Source: JBMTVN01 sp046047235 (GTDB lineage Bacteria; Verrucomicrobiota; Verrucomicrobiia; Limisphaerales; JAHDYP01). Taken from it: 14,277 nucleotides of DNA. Position 1 is the stretch's first letter; every line of letters begins with the position of its first letter. The position numbers and the translations under genes were made by a program. Shown piece by piece: positions 8,149 through 14,178 of the stretch. Under the pieces are notes generated by a model, which saw only the letters and a list, made by a program, of their open reading frames with translations, was not told the origin of the DNA and made no database searches. The stretch is taken from the NCBI GenBank assembly GCA_046047235.1, contig JBJOII010000113.1:1-14277 (forward strand), read 5' to 3'.

Positions 8149-8160
8149 CCGTGTTCACGG
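8149..8160 (+). other. Short hairpin after the helicase stop
   Basis: CCGTG / CACGG with a two-base loop lies 34 bases after the stop codon. It has no T tract, so it is not a convincing intrinsic terminator. Confidence 0.3.
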
Positions 8161-8197
8161 CATCCTACGCTGCCCCGCGCCGGCCATATCATTGCAC

Positions 8198-8234
8198 CAA
8201 ATCCTTGCAGGTAGGGTCACGCTCCCGCCTGACC
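8198..8234 (+). repeat. CAATCCTTGCA...GGTAGGG repeat, copy 1
   Basis: aaatccttgcaggtaggg matches the core of the repeats at 9835-9919, 11128-11192 and 11288-11333. After the conserved GGTAGGG the sequence diverges but still forms a stem, GGTCA (8215-8219) / TGACC (8230-8234). Confidence 0.65.
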
Positions 8235-8264
8235 GCCACTGGATTTCGCGCAGCGAAATCCAGT
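8234..8264. repeat. GGATTT...AAATCC hairpin, copy 1 (12-bp perfect stem)
   Basis: Arms ACTGGATTTCGC (8238-8249) and GCGAAATCCAGT (8253-8264) around loop GCA. It lies 36 bases before the ankyrin gene. Bases 8234-8262 are identical to 11401-11429 (29 of 29). No T tract follows, so it is a dispersed palindrome rather than a classical terminator. Confidence 0.85.
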
Positions 8265-8300
8265 GAAACCTCCACACCCCAACCGTGTAAGTAAAAACGT

Positions 8301-8855
8301 ATGAATACATTTCTCAAAACCCTCACCCTCACCACAACCCTCCTCGCCCTCGCCACCACCGGCTGTAACCCCTCCCCCAAACAGGAATCCTCCTCCCCAA
8401 CCCCCAGCATCGATATCTATACCGCCGCCCTCAAAGGAAACCTCGCCGCCGTCCAACAACACATCGCCGCCGGCACAGACCTCAATGCCAAAGACCCCAA
8501 AGGCGGCTCCACTCCACTCATCATCGCCAGTACCTTCGGCCACCCGGACATCGTCACCGCCCTCGTCGATGCTCAAGCCGACCTCAACGCCCAGGATAAA
8601 GACGGCACTACCGCCCTCGCCTCCGCCTCCTTCCTCTGCCAAACCGAAATCGTGGAAACCCTCCTCTCCCACGGCGCCGATAAATCCATCCGCAATAAAA
8701 AGGGTGCCACCGCCCTCGACTCCATCTCCATCCCCTTCGACCAAGCCAAACCCATCTACGAATTCCTCCAAGTCGTCCTCGGCCCCCTCGGCCTCAAAAT
8801 CGACCTCAACCATATCCAACAAACCCGACCCCAAATCGCCGCCCTCCTCAAATAA
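8301..8855 (+). CDS. Ankyrin-repeat lipoprotein
   Basis: A 184-residue predicted lipoprotein. The N-terminus MNTFLKTLTLTTTLLALATTGC carries a lipobox-like TTGC (Cys22), so it is probably anchored on the periplasmic face of a membrane. Residues ~36-145 hold three to four ankyrin repeats: YTAALKGNLAAVQQHIAAGTDLNAKD; GGSTPLIIASTFGHPDIVTALVDAQADLNAQD; GTTALASASFLCQTEIVETLLSHGAD; and a partial GATALDSI. Ankyrin repeats bind proteins; no enzymatic domain is present. The last ~35 residues (YEFLQVVLGPLGLKIDL...) form a short helical tail of a type I have seen after ankyrin repeats in related small lipoproteins. Upstream is a GCA-loop hairpin; a weak GTAAGTAAAAACGT precedes the ATG. Codon use matches the helicase (C-ending). 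Partner unknown. Confidence 0.88.
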   Translation: MNTFLKTLTLTTTLLALATTGCNPSPKQESSSPTPSIDIYTAALKGNLAAVQQHIAAGTDLNAKDPKGGSTPLIIASTFGHPDIVTALVDAQADLNAQDKDGTTALASASFLCQTEIVETLLSHGADKSIRNKKGATALDSISIPFDQAKPIYEFLQVVLGPLGLKIDLNHIQQTRPQIAALLK

Positions 8856-9145
8856 CCCCACCCAAATCTGTAAATCGCGTCGGAACCTCTAACACACCCA
8901 ATCAAACGCATAACCACCTATCTACAAACATGTTAGACGCGACATAATACAGATGGATGAAAAGGAGGTTTACGCTTTTTCACCGATGAGAATTGCAGCA
9001 TCAACGTTAATAATACTGCAGAACATCCTGCACCACAGGCCGTTACGCGCCAGCAACCCAGCCCCCCCACCCCATCAGGCATCCGGACTGCTACCTGTCT
9101 ACCAGAGTCGCGCAAACCACTCCACTAAACCAGAAAGCCGTCCAT
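8856..9145. other. 290-bp spacer, more AT-rich, with candidate promoter and orphan Shine-Dalgarno
   Basis: No convincing gene. This is the least C-rich and least repeat-like spacer. It contains a weak promoter candidate TCTACA (8921-8926) - 16 bp - CATAAT (8943-8948). It also contains aaaggaggtt (8961-8970), a full anti-Shine-Dalgarno match with no start codon at the proper distance. ORFs here (from 8953, + strand, and 8933-9115, - strand) do not look like proteins. A regulatory leader for the gene at 9146 is possible. Confidence 0.4.
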
Positions 9146-9805
9146 ATGCGAAATATCCTCCTCCTCCTCACCGCACTCACCCCCCTCCTCACCCCCACCC
9201 CCACTCACGCCATCACCTTCGCCGAGCCCAGCGCCGAAACGCTCTACTACTACCCCTACGTTCACGAAAGCCTCGGCACCCTCTTCCAAGTCGGAGATCA
9301 AGATATCCAAGTCTCACGCCTCGGCCTCTGGGACCAAAACGGGGACGGTCTTAACCTCAGCTATGACCTCGCCCTCTTCTGCTGGTGCAACGAAACCCCC
9401 CTCGCCCAAACCACCATCCCCTCCGGCACCACCGCCCCCCTCGAGGACGGATCACGCTGGGTCAATATCAACCCCGTCCAACTCCAAGCCGGCGGCTACT
9501 ACGTCATCGCCGCCTACCGACCCGATGCCGGAGAAGTCTACGACCCCTTCACCTGGCTCTACACCAACGAAATCTCCTGGGGCGAAGGCATCACCCCTCT
9601 CGATGACCTCTACTCCGTCTCCGACTCCCTCATCCTCCCCACCGGCGACGAAGAATGCGACTCCATCATCGGTGCCAATTTCCAATACAATATCGTCTCC
9701 ACCCCCGACTCCGGATCCACCCTCGCCCTCCTCGCCCTCGCCCTCTGCATCACCCGGCTCCGAAGCCCGAAATCCAATGCGCCTTCCGCCCCGCACATGA
9801 GCTAA
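9146..9805 (+). CDS. Secreted protein with VPDSG-CTERM-like sorting tail
   Basis: A 219-residue exported protein. The signal peptide is MRNILLLLTALTPLLTPTPTHA, cleaved about residue 22. The body (~50-130) contains GLWDQNGDGLNLSYDLALF, followed by SGTTAPLEDGSRWVNI and LQAGGYYVIAAY. This strand pattern resembles the DUF4082-type domains often found in PEP-CTERM proteins. The C-terminus has TPDSG (186-190), a hydrophobic stretch STLALLALALCI (191-202) and basic RLR (204-206). That is the tripartite layout of the VPDSG-CTERM signal, processed by an exosortase and linked to surface display or exopolysaccharide in Verrucomicrobiota and Lentisphaerota. The variant has Thr in place of Val and an unusual 13-residue extension after the basic cluster. 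No exosortase is in the window. The start has no strong Shine-Dalgarno site but is fixed by the signal peptide. Confidence 0.85.
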   Translation: MRNILLLLTALTPLLTPTPTHAITFAEPSAETLYYYPYVHESLGTLFQVGDQDIQVSRLGLWDQNGDGLNLSYDLALFCWCNETPLAQTTIPSGTTAPLEDGSRWVNINPVQLQAGGYYVIAAYRPDAGEVYDPFTWLYTNEISWGEGITPLDDLYSVSDSLILPTGDEECDSIIGANFQYNIVSTPDSGSTLALLALALCITRLRSPKSNAPSAPHMS

Positions 9806-9834
9806 CCGCCCTCAAATCCCCGCACCAAGCTTCG

Positions 9835-9919
9835 CGCTCCAGCGCAGGAGCTGGAAGCTGGAAGCTACGGCTACCAATCCTTGCACCAATCTCGCGCAGA
9901 TAGGGACGCGGCTTGTCCC
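9835..9919 (+). repeat. CAATCCTTGCA...GGTAGGG repeat, copy 2
   Basis: Starts with cgctccagcgcaggagc (stem GCTCC/GGAGC), then ggaagct words, ccaatccttgcaccaatctcgc, cagatag and the stem GGGAC (9903-9907) - gcggctt - GTCCC (9915-9919). It aligns along its first 70 bases with 11128-11192 and in its second half with 11288-11333. Confidence 0.8.
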
Positions 9920-10016
9920 GGCGCAGCTCGCAGAGCAAAGACGGATGCCGCGCAACAAAACCCGCGCCTCACCAAAGGCGCCTATATAGACCGACGCACC
10001 GACTTACGGACGCACC

Positions 10017-10046
10017 GGATTTGGCACCAGCCAAATCCATTTTTAT
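10017..10046 (+). terminator. GGATTT-family hairpin followed by T tract; possible terminator
   Basis: Arms GGATTTGGC (10017-10025) and GCCAAATCC (10030-10038) around loop ACCA, followed by ATTTTTATT. It shares outer arms with the hairpins at 8238, 11408 and 11515 but has a different inner stem. Of the four it alone is followed by Ts on the + strand, so it could terminate transcription from 9146-9805. Confidence 0.5.
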
Positions 10047-10082
10047 TGACCCCTCCCCACTCCTCCACTACACCCCCAAACC

Positions 10083-11015
10083 ATGTCCGCACCAGCCGTA
10101 CCGCAGACCACCACCCAACTCCCCCCCACCGCAGCCCTCCTCGCCTCCGCGACCGACTACGCCCTCGCCGCCGTCAACCAGGTCATCCAAAAAGCCTCCG
10201 GTAACCCCACCGCCCTCCAAACCCTCAACAACCAATACGTCGACCTCGTCTTCGGCTTCGAAATCGACTTCCTCTTCCCCAACCTCTCTCAACCCGAAAA
10301 ACAACTCCTCCTCACCGCCCTCAAACACCGCAACGCCCTCAATGTCCAGTTCAGCGGTATCCCCCAATGGCGCACCTCCGAACAAAAAGCCGAACACGAC
10401 CGCATCACCCATACCTCCAAAGCTGACTTCGCCAAAACCTGCCACCACATCCGTAACTCCAACCTCCCCTCCAAACTCAACCCAATCCAACAACAAGTCC
10501 TCCAAAGCGAATTCCTCAGCGTCATCCTCGACCGCGAAGACGATACCCGCTTCTGCTTCCTCCCCACTCCAAAAGCCAACCCCGCCACCGAACCCGCCCC
10601 ACCCACCCAAACCACCACCCCCCAAAAGAAAATCCTCGTCATCAACCGGAACCCGCACGAAGCCCAATCCATCCTCTCCTGGCTCAAAGACGCCGGCTAT
10701 AACGCCATCGCCGTTACCCCGGGCTTCGCCGGATGCCGCCAAGCCCTCGCCGAAAAACCCGACCTCATCCTCCTCGAGTTCACCACCAACACCCTCGACT
10801 GGCCCGGTGACCGCCTCATGGACGGCGAAACCACCTTCCGCGTCCTCAGCCGTATCCCCAAATCCCAAGGCATACCCGTCATCGGCCTCGCCGAAGAAGA
10901 CTGCACCGCCATCCACCAGCAAGCCCTCCATGTCGGCGCCACCGCCTGCATCACCAAACCTCTCACACGCAACAAAATCCTCAAAACCCTCCATCCCATC
11001 CTCCCCGCCTCCTAA
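10083..11015 (+). CDS. Protein with unassigned N-terminal domain and degenerate receiver (pseudo-REC) domain
   Basis: 310 residues, cytoplasmic (no signal or membrane segment). Residues ~15-160 are helical and unrecognised. A Pro/Thr-rich linker (~162-181) leads to a receiver-like domain (182-308): beta1 KKILVINRN, helix with GY, PDLILLEF (beta3), GIPVIGLA (beta4), HVGATACITKP (beta5 with conserved Lys292-Pro). The family's acidic pair after beta1 is replaced by N188/R189/N190, and the phosphoacceptor Asp after beta3 is Glu232. Phosphotransfer is therefore unlikely; Glu may mimic the phosphorylated state. The domain could act as a constitutive or ligand-controlled docking module. No histidine kinase or output domain is adjacent. 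The start ATG has no Shine-Dalgarno site; an overlapping longer frame from 9913 is a shadow. Codon usage is typical for + strand genes here. Confidence 0.8.
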   Translation: MSAPAVPQTTTQLPPTAALLASATDYALAAVNQVIQKASGNPTALQTLNNQYVDLVFGFEIDFLFPNLSQPEKQLLLTALKHRNALNVQFSGIPQWRTSEQKAEHDRITHTSKADFAKTCHHIRNSNLPSKLNPIQQQVLQSEFLSVILDREDDTRFCFLPTPKANPATEPAPPTQTTTPQKKILVINRNPHEAQSILSWLKDAGYNAIAVTPGFAGCRQALAEKPDLILLEFTTNTLDWPGDRLMDGETTFRVLSRIPKSQGIPVIGLAEEDCTAIHQQALHVGATACITKPLTRNKILKTLHPILPAS

Positions 11016-11055
11016 ATAGCCAGAAGCCACGGGACATCCGGCCTCGAGCCACCTC

Positions 11056-11112
11056 CAAATCGCTATCCAACGCGCCTGCGGCGCGAGAACCCAGAAGAGC
11101 GTAGAGAGAAGA
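11056..11112 (+). repeat. Composite repeat, second copy (hexamers + CGCGCC palindrome + tail)
   Basis: caaatc, gctatc (11056-11067) then CGCGCC (11071-11076) - tgc - GGCGCG (11080-11085), then agaagagcgtagaga. Same part order as 2670-2742, with fewer hexamers and a longer loop. Confidence 0.7.
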
Positions 11113-11127
11113 CAGTGTGGCGCTTCC

Positions 11128-11192
11128 CGCTCCAGCACAGGAGCCGGAAGCTAGGGCCACCCAACCCTTGCAACAATCTCGCTCAGGTAGGG
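11128..11192 (+). repeat. CAATCCTTGCA...GGTAGGG repeat, copy 3
   Basis: cgctccagcacaggagc, ggaagct, ccaacccttgcaacaatctcgc, tcaggtaggg: aligns with 9835-9905 with scattered substitutions and one missing ggaagct word. The segment after GGTAGGG differs and runs into the palindrome GCCGCGCGGC. Confidence 0.75.
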
Positions 11193-11287
11193 CTGCGCTG
11201 CCGCGCGGCCGCCAACCATTGCCACTACCAACATCCTGCGGTCACGCAGCAGCGTAGAACGCCGTAAACAGCTCGGCCCTACCACAC

Positions 11288-11333
11288 CCAATCCTTGCAC
11301 CAGTGTGTTGCAGGTAGAGACGCGGCTTGTCTC
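11288..11333 (+). repeat. CAATCCTTGCA...GGTAGGG repeat, copy 4
   Basis: ccaatccttgcaccagtg, then ttgcaggta and the stem GAGAC (11317-11321) - gcggctt - GTCTC (11329-11333). Relative to copy 2 both arms changed (GGGAC to GAGAC, GTCCC to GTCTC) while the loop stayed the same. Confidence 0.8.
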
Positions 11334-11400
11334 GGTGTTTCTGTAATTCGATATTTCAGACCATTCAGCGCCGCACTTGGGATGTTCTACGTCCCAGCGG

Positions 11401-11597
11401 CGCCACTGGATTTCGCGCAGCGAAATCCAACCGAAGCCCGCAACCGCGGGCGACCGACCGCGGCCGCAAGGACGCGGTACCGACAGGGACAGAATCGCCG
11501 GGAGGCGATCACAGGGATTTGCGCACCGCGCAAATCCACCACCCTCTCCTCTCTCCTCTCTCCTCTCTCCGCTCAGTTCGCCACAGGCGAACTCAGC
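11401..11597. repeat. Cassette of six hairpins with an embedded heptamer array
   Basis: Consecutive stems: GGATTTCGC-gca-GCGAAATCC (11408-11428); GCCCGC-aacc-GCGGGC (11436-11451); ACCGCG / CGCGGT (11457-11462, 11473-11478); ATCGCC-ggga-GGCGAT (11494-11509); GGATTTGCGC-acc-GCGCAAATCC (11515-11537); AGTTCGCC-aca-GGCGAACT (11575-11593). Between the last two lie four heptamers, CTCTCCT three times and CTCTCCG (11544-11571). The last hairpin, extended to 12 bp with one mismatch, contains the stop codon of the UspA gene. Confidence 0.8.
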
Positions 11598-12453
11598 GAA
11601 ACATCAACACCGGCACCGCACTCGTCCGCACCATGTTCGTCGTCGTACTGCCCAGAATAAATGCCCGAATCGGCGAATGCCCATAAGCCCCCATCACCAA
11701 TAACTCAATCCGCTCCCGCTCAATCACCTCAGCAATCGCCTCTTCCGGCGCACCCTCCACCGCATGCGACTTCACGCTATACCCCCCCAACCTCAACCGC
11801 TCCGCCGCCTCGCCCAAATACCATTTCGCCTGGTCGTCAATCTGACCAGCCCGCAACACATGACACTCCAACCCCCGCAACAACGGCTGCGTTAACACAT
11901 ACTCCAACGCCTTCGCCACACTCGCCCCCCCGTCATACGCAATCAGAAAACGCTCCACCGGCCTGAACTCCGGCACCGTCACCAAAACCGGCCGCACAGC
12001 CGACCTCACCACACGCTCCAAGTTCGCCCCCAAATGATGCTTCGCCAGCTCCGCGCGCATACCACGCTTCCCAATCACCACCAGATCACACCCGGGCTCC
12101 AACTCCTCCAACGTCTCCACCAGCGTCCCATGACGCTGCGTCACCACCACATCCACCACCCCAGCCCGACCCAACTGCTGACGCGCGTCCTCCAAAATCG
12201 CCTTCCCCTTCAACAACTGTACCCTCCCCTGTGCCTCCTCTAACCGGGTCAACTCCTCCGTCAACAAGACGCTCGCATCCATCCCGATGCTCCCACTGAA
12301 ATCCACCCCCGCAGCCCGCTCCCGATGATGATCCAGCACATGCAAGACCTCCACGCGTGCAGACAAACGCCGCGCCGCCCAAGCCGCATGCTCATATAAA
12401 CTCGGCGCATATCCCGAACCATCCGTGCAGGCAAGTATCGTTGGCATATCCAT
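11593..12453 (-). CDS. Tandem-domain universal stress protein (UspA family)
   Basis: 286 residues, cytoplasmic, two UspA domains (~3-160 and ~167-286). Domain 1 starts PTILACTDGSG (Asp11) and has GKRG (128-131), then ten residues and G142-A143, an altered nucleotide loop. Domain 2 starts RFLIAYDGG and has the classical ATP-binding motif G255-x2-G258-x9-G268-S269, so it probably binds ATP. The family acts in stress tolerance, often as a regulator of a partner. It starts 18 bases after the SulP stop on the same strand, so the two should form one operon; UspA proteins are recurrent neighbours of SulP carriers. GGAG lies five bases before the ATG at 12453; Met3 (12447) is the alternative. The stop lies within a hairpin. 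Function as a modulator of the transporter is inference. Confidence 0.92.
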   Translation of the reverse strand: MDMPTILACTDGSGYAPSLYEHAAWAARRLSARVEVLHVLDHHRERAAGVDFSGSIGMDASVLLTEELTRLEEAQGRVQLLKGKAILEDARQQLGRAGVVDVVVTQRHGTLVETLEELEPGCDLVVIGKRGMRAELAKHHLGANLERVVRSAVRPVLVTVPEFRPVERFLIAYDGGASVAKALEYVLTQPLLRGLECHVLRAGQIDDQAKWYLGEAAERLRLGGYSVKSHAVEGAPEEAIAEVIERERIELLVMGAYGHSPIRAFILGSTTTNMVRTSAVPVLMFR

Positions 12454-12458
12454 AGTAT

Positions 12459-12462
12459 CTCC
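12459..12462 (-). promoter_or_regulatory. Shine-Dalgarno GGAG for the UspA gene
   Basis: GGAG-ATACT-ATG on the minus strand, within the 18-bp gap after the SulP stop. It supports the first ATG (12453) and separate translation initiation inside the operon. Confidence 0.5.
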
Positions 12463-12471
12463 AAAAACAAC

Positions 12472-13968
12472 CTAGTGCCCCAGCATCCGCTCCAAAGCAC
12501 CCGGCTTATCATGCTGCGCCAGCCGATCCACAATCGTCGCACTGGCCTCGTTCATCCCCATAATCTCCACCTCCGCACCCTCCCGACGAAACTTCAACAC
12601 CACCTTGTCCAAGGCTCCCACCGCCGTTAAATCCCAAAAATGCGCCTGGCTCACATCAATGCGCACCTTCGCCACCGCTTCCTTAAAATCAAAGCCCGAC
12701 AAAAACTCCGGTGCCGACGCAAAAAACACCTGCCCCTGCACCACATACGTCCGCACCTCCCCGTCCTCACCCAGCTCGCTCCGCACCCGAATCACCTGCG
12801 CCACCTTCCGCGCAAACGACAACGCACTCAACAATACCCCCACCCCCACGCCCAATGCCAAATTGTGCGTCCACACCACCACCACCACCGTCGCCACCAT
12901 CACCAAACTCGTGCTCTTCGGATGCACCCGGAAATTCCCAAACGATGCCCATGAAAACGTCCCGATCGATACCATAATCATCACCGATACCAACGCCGGC
13001 ATCGGAATCCGTTTCACCCATTCATGACCCGCCACAATCATCACCAACAGAAAACTCCCCGCCACAAAAGCCGATAACCGACCCCGCCCACCCGACTTCA
13101 CGTTGATCACCGATTGACCAATCATCGCACACCCCGCCATCCCCCCAAATAACCCGCACACAATGTTCGCCACCCCCTGACCCGTGCATTCCCGATTCTT
13201 GTCGCTCGGCGTATCCGTCAAATCATCCACAATCTGCGCCGTCATCAACGACTCCAATAAGCCCACCGCCGCCAACCCCACGGAATACGGCAACACAATC
13301 CACAACGTCTCCAGATTCCACGGCACATCCGGCCATAAAAATACCGGTAATGACGACGGTAGCTCCCCCAAATCCCCCACATGCCGCACCTCCAAATCAA
13401 ACACCAAAGACACCACCGTCAGCACCAGAATCGTCACCAATGGCGACGGCACCACTTTCGTAAACCGCGGCAGGATATAGATGATCGCCAGCCCCGCCCC
13501 CACCATTGCATACACCGTCAGCCCCGCACCCCGAAACTCCGGCAACTGCGCCATGAAAATCAAAATCGCCAGCGCATTCACAAAACCCGTCATTACCGAC
13601 CGCGATACAAACCGCATCACACTCCCAATCCGCAACGCCCCCGCCACAATCTGCAACACCCCCGTCAACAAGGTCGCCACAAACAAATACTGCAGCCCAT
13701 GCTCCTTCACCAACGTCACCATCAATAACGCCATCGCCCCCGTCGCCGCAGAAATCATCCCCGGCCGCCCACCCACAAACGCAATCACCACAGCAATGCA
13801 AAACGACGCGTATAACCCCACCTTCGGATCCACCCCCGCAATGGTCGAAAATGCAATCGCCTCCGGTATCAACGCCAGCGCCACCACAATCCCCGCCAAC
13901 ACATCACCCCGCACATTGCCCAACCACTCCTGCCTCAACGCCCGCCCATTCAACGTCCAGTTCATCAT
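12472..13968 (-). CDS. SulP family anion transporter with STAS domain
   Basis: 498 residues. An inner-membrane carrier, probably for sulfate, bicarbonate or another small anion. The hydrophobic region (~18-390) has SulP signatures: LIPEAIAFSTIAGVDPKVGL (TM1), GGRPGMISAATGAMALL (TM3) and ESLMTAQIVDDLTD. A cytoplasmic STAS domain follows (~406-488: RTYVVQGQVFFASAPEFL, IDVSQAHFWDLTAVGALD). It most resembles the compact ~500-residue bacterial SulP group rather than longer sulfate permeases; sequence alone does not settle the substrate. ATG 13968 is chosen; TTG 13974 and ATG 13965 are alternatives and none has a good Shine-Dalgarno site. It is first gene of an operon with the UspA protein. Codons are G/T-rich as in the S9 gene. 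Confidence 0.93.
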   Translation of the reverse strand: MMNWTLNGRALRQEWLGNVRGDVLAGIVVALALIPEAIAFSTIAGVDPKVGLYASFCIAVVIAFVGGRPGMISAATGAMALLMVTLVKEHGLQYLFVATLLTGVLQIVAGALRIGSVMRFVSRSVMTGFVNALAILIFMAQLPEFRGAGLTVYAMVGAGLAIIYILPRFTKVVPSPLVTILVLTVVSLVFDLEVRHVGDLGELPSSLPVFLWPDVPWNLETLWIVLPYSVGLAAVGLLESLMTAQIVDDLTDTPSDKNRECTGQGVANIVCGLFGGMAGCAMIGQSVINVKSGGRGRLSAFVAGSFLLVMIVAGHEWVKRIPMPALVSVMIMVSIGTFSWASFGNFRVHPKSTSLVMVATVVVVVWTHNLALGVGVGVLLSALSFARKVAQVIRVRSELGEDGEVRTYVVQGQVFFASAPEFLSGFDFKEAVAKVRIDVSQAHFWDLTAVGALDKVVLKFRREGAEVEIMGMNEASATIVDRLAQHDKPGALERMLGH

Positions 13969-14178
13969 GCTCAAATCAAATCATTCACCTACACCAGGCT
14001 CGCATACCCAGCGCTTATCATCGGGATTCATCAACCGGCCTCCGCCGCCAAAAGAAATACACCAATACCTGGCCACTCCCCAACCACCCCCGCAACCATC
14101 AAGGCGCGAGACCCTACCAAACATCACCCCCCGCGCAAGCACCACCTACCAGAGTTTCAGACCACACACCAAACCACA
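13969..14178. other. Upstream region of the SulP-UspA operon
   Basis: About 210 bases with no gene before the terminal repeat begins. It is C/A-rich and free of the hairpin families seen elsewhere. It should hold the operon promoter, but no pair of hexamers on the minus strand is convincing. If the contig is circular it joins the 1-442 region. Confidence 0.5.

Larger units (their letters stand above)
9806..10082. other. Repeat-filled spacer before the receiver-like gene
   Basis: No gene. It holds repeat copy 2 (9835-9919), a small hairpin GCGCCT (9964-9969) / AGGCGC (9976-9981), a GGATTT-family hairpin (10017-10038) and a T-rich stretch. TTGACC (10046-10051), 17 bp upstream of tacacc, could be a weak promoter that would start transcription almost at the ATG of 10083; support is slight. 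Confidence 0.6.
11016..11592. other. 577-bp convergent spacer packed with repeats and hairpins
   Basis: Lies between the 3' ends of two convergent genes. In order it holds a hexamer/CGCGCC module (11056-11112), repeat copy 3 (11128-11192), palindrome GCCGCGCGGC (11200-11209), hairpin CTGCG-gtca-CGCAG (11236-11249), repeat copy 4 (11288-11333), and a run of hairpins with a CTCTCCT heptamer array (11401-11597). Overlapping ORFs in three frames (11295-11703) are repeat-derived and not credible genes. Confidence 0.75.

Noticed and set aside
8234..8264. Rho-independent terminator at the first GGATTT hairpin
   Set aside because: The stem is perfect but no T tract follows on either strand, and a 29-bp identical copy lies elsewhere, so it is better described as a dispersed palindrome.
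8953..9354. 133-codon ORF with a strong Shine-Dalgarno sequence inside it
   Set aside because: The Shine-Dalgarno lies after the first ATG and 17 bases before the next. The translation becomes Pro/His/Arg-rich shadow of the CTERM gene.
10046..10074. Leaderless promoter TTGACC-17-tacacc before the receiver-like gene
   Set aside because: The -10 box matches only 3 of 6 positions and lies in monotonous C-rich DNA; too weak to annotate.
11295..11703. Three overlapping ORFs in the hairpin block
   Set aside because: They exist in all three frames over palindromic DNA and run into the UspA gene on the opposite strand; typical of stop-poor repeat sequence.
11593..13968. The SulP gene as a specific bicarbonate (BicA) or sulfate transporter
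   Set aside because: SulP substrate cannot be read from the motifs visible here, and no carboxysome or sulfate-assimilation gene is nearby.
13969..14178. Promoter for the SulP operon
   Set aside because: TTGATG and several TAT-like words occur on the minus strand but none at 15-19 bp spacing with an acceptable partner.
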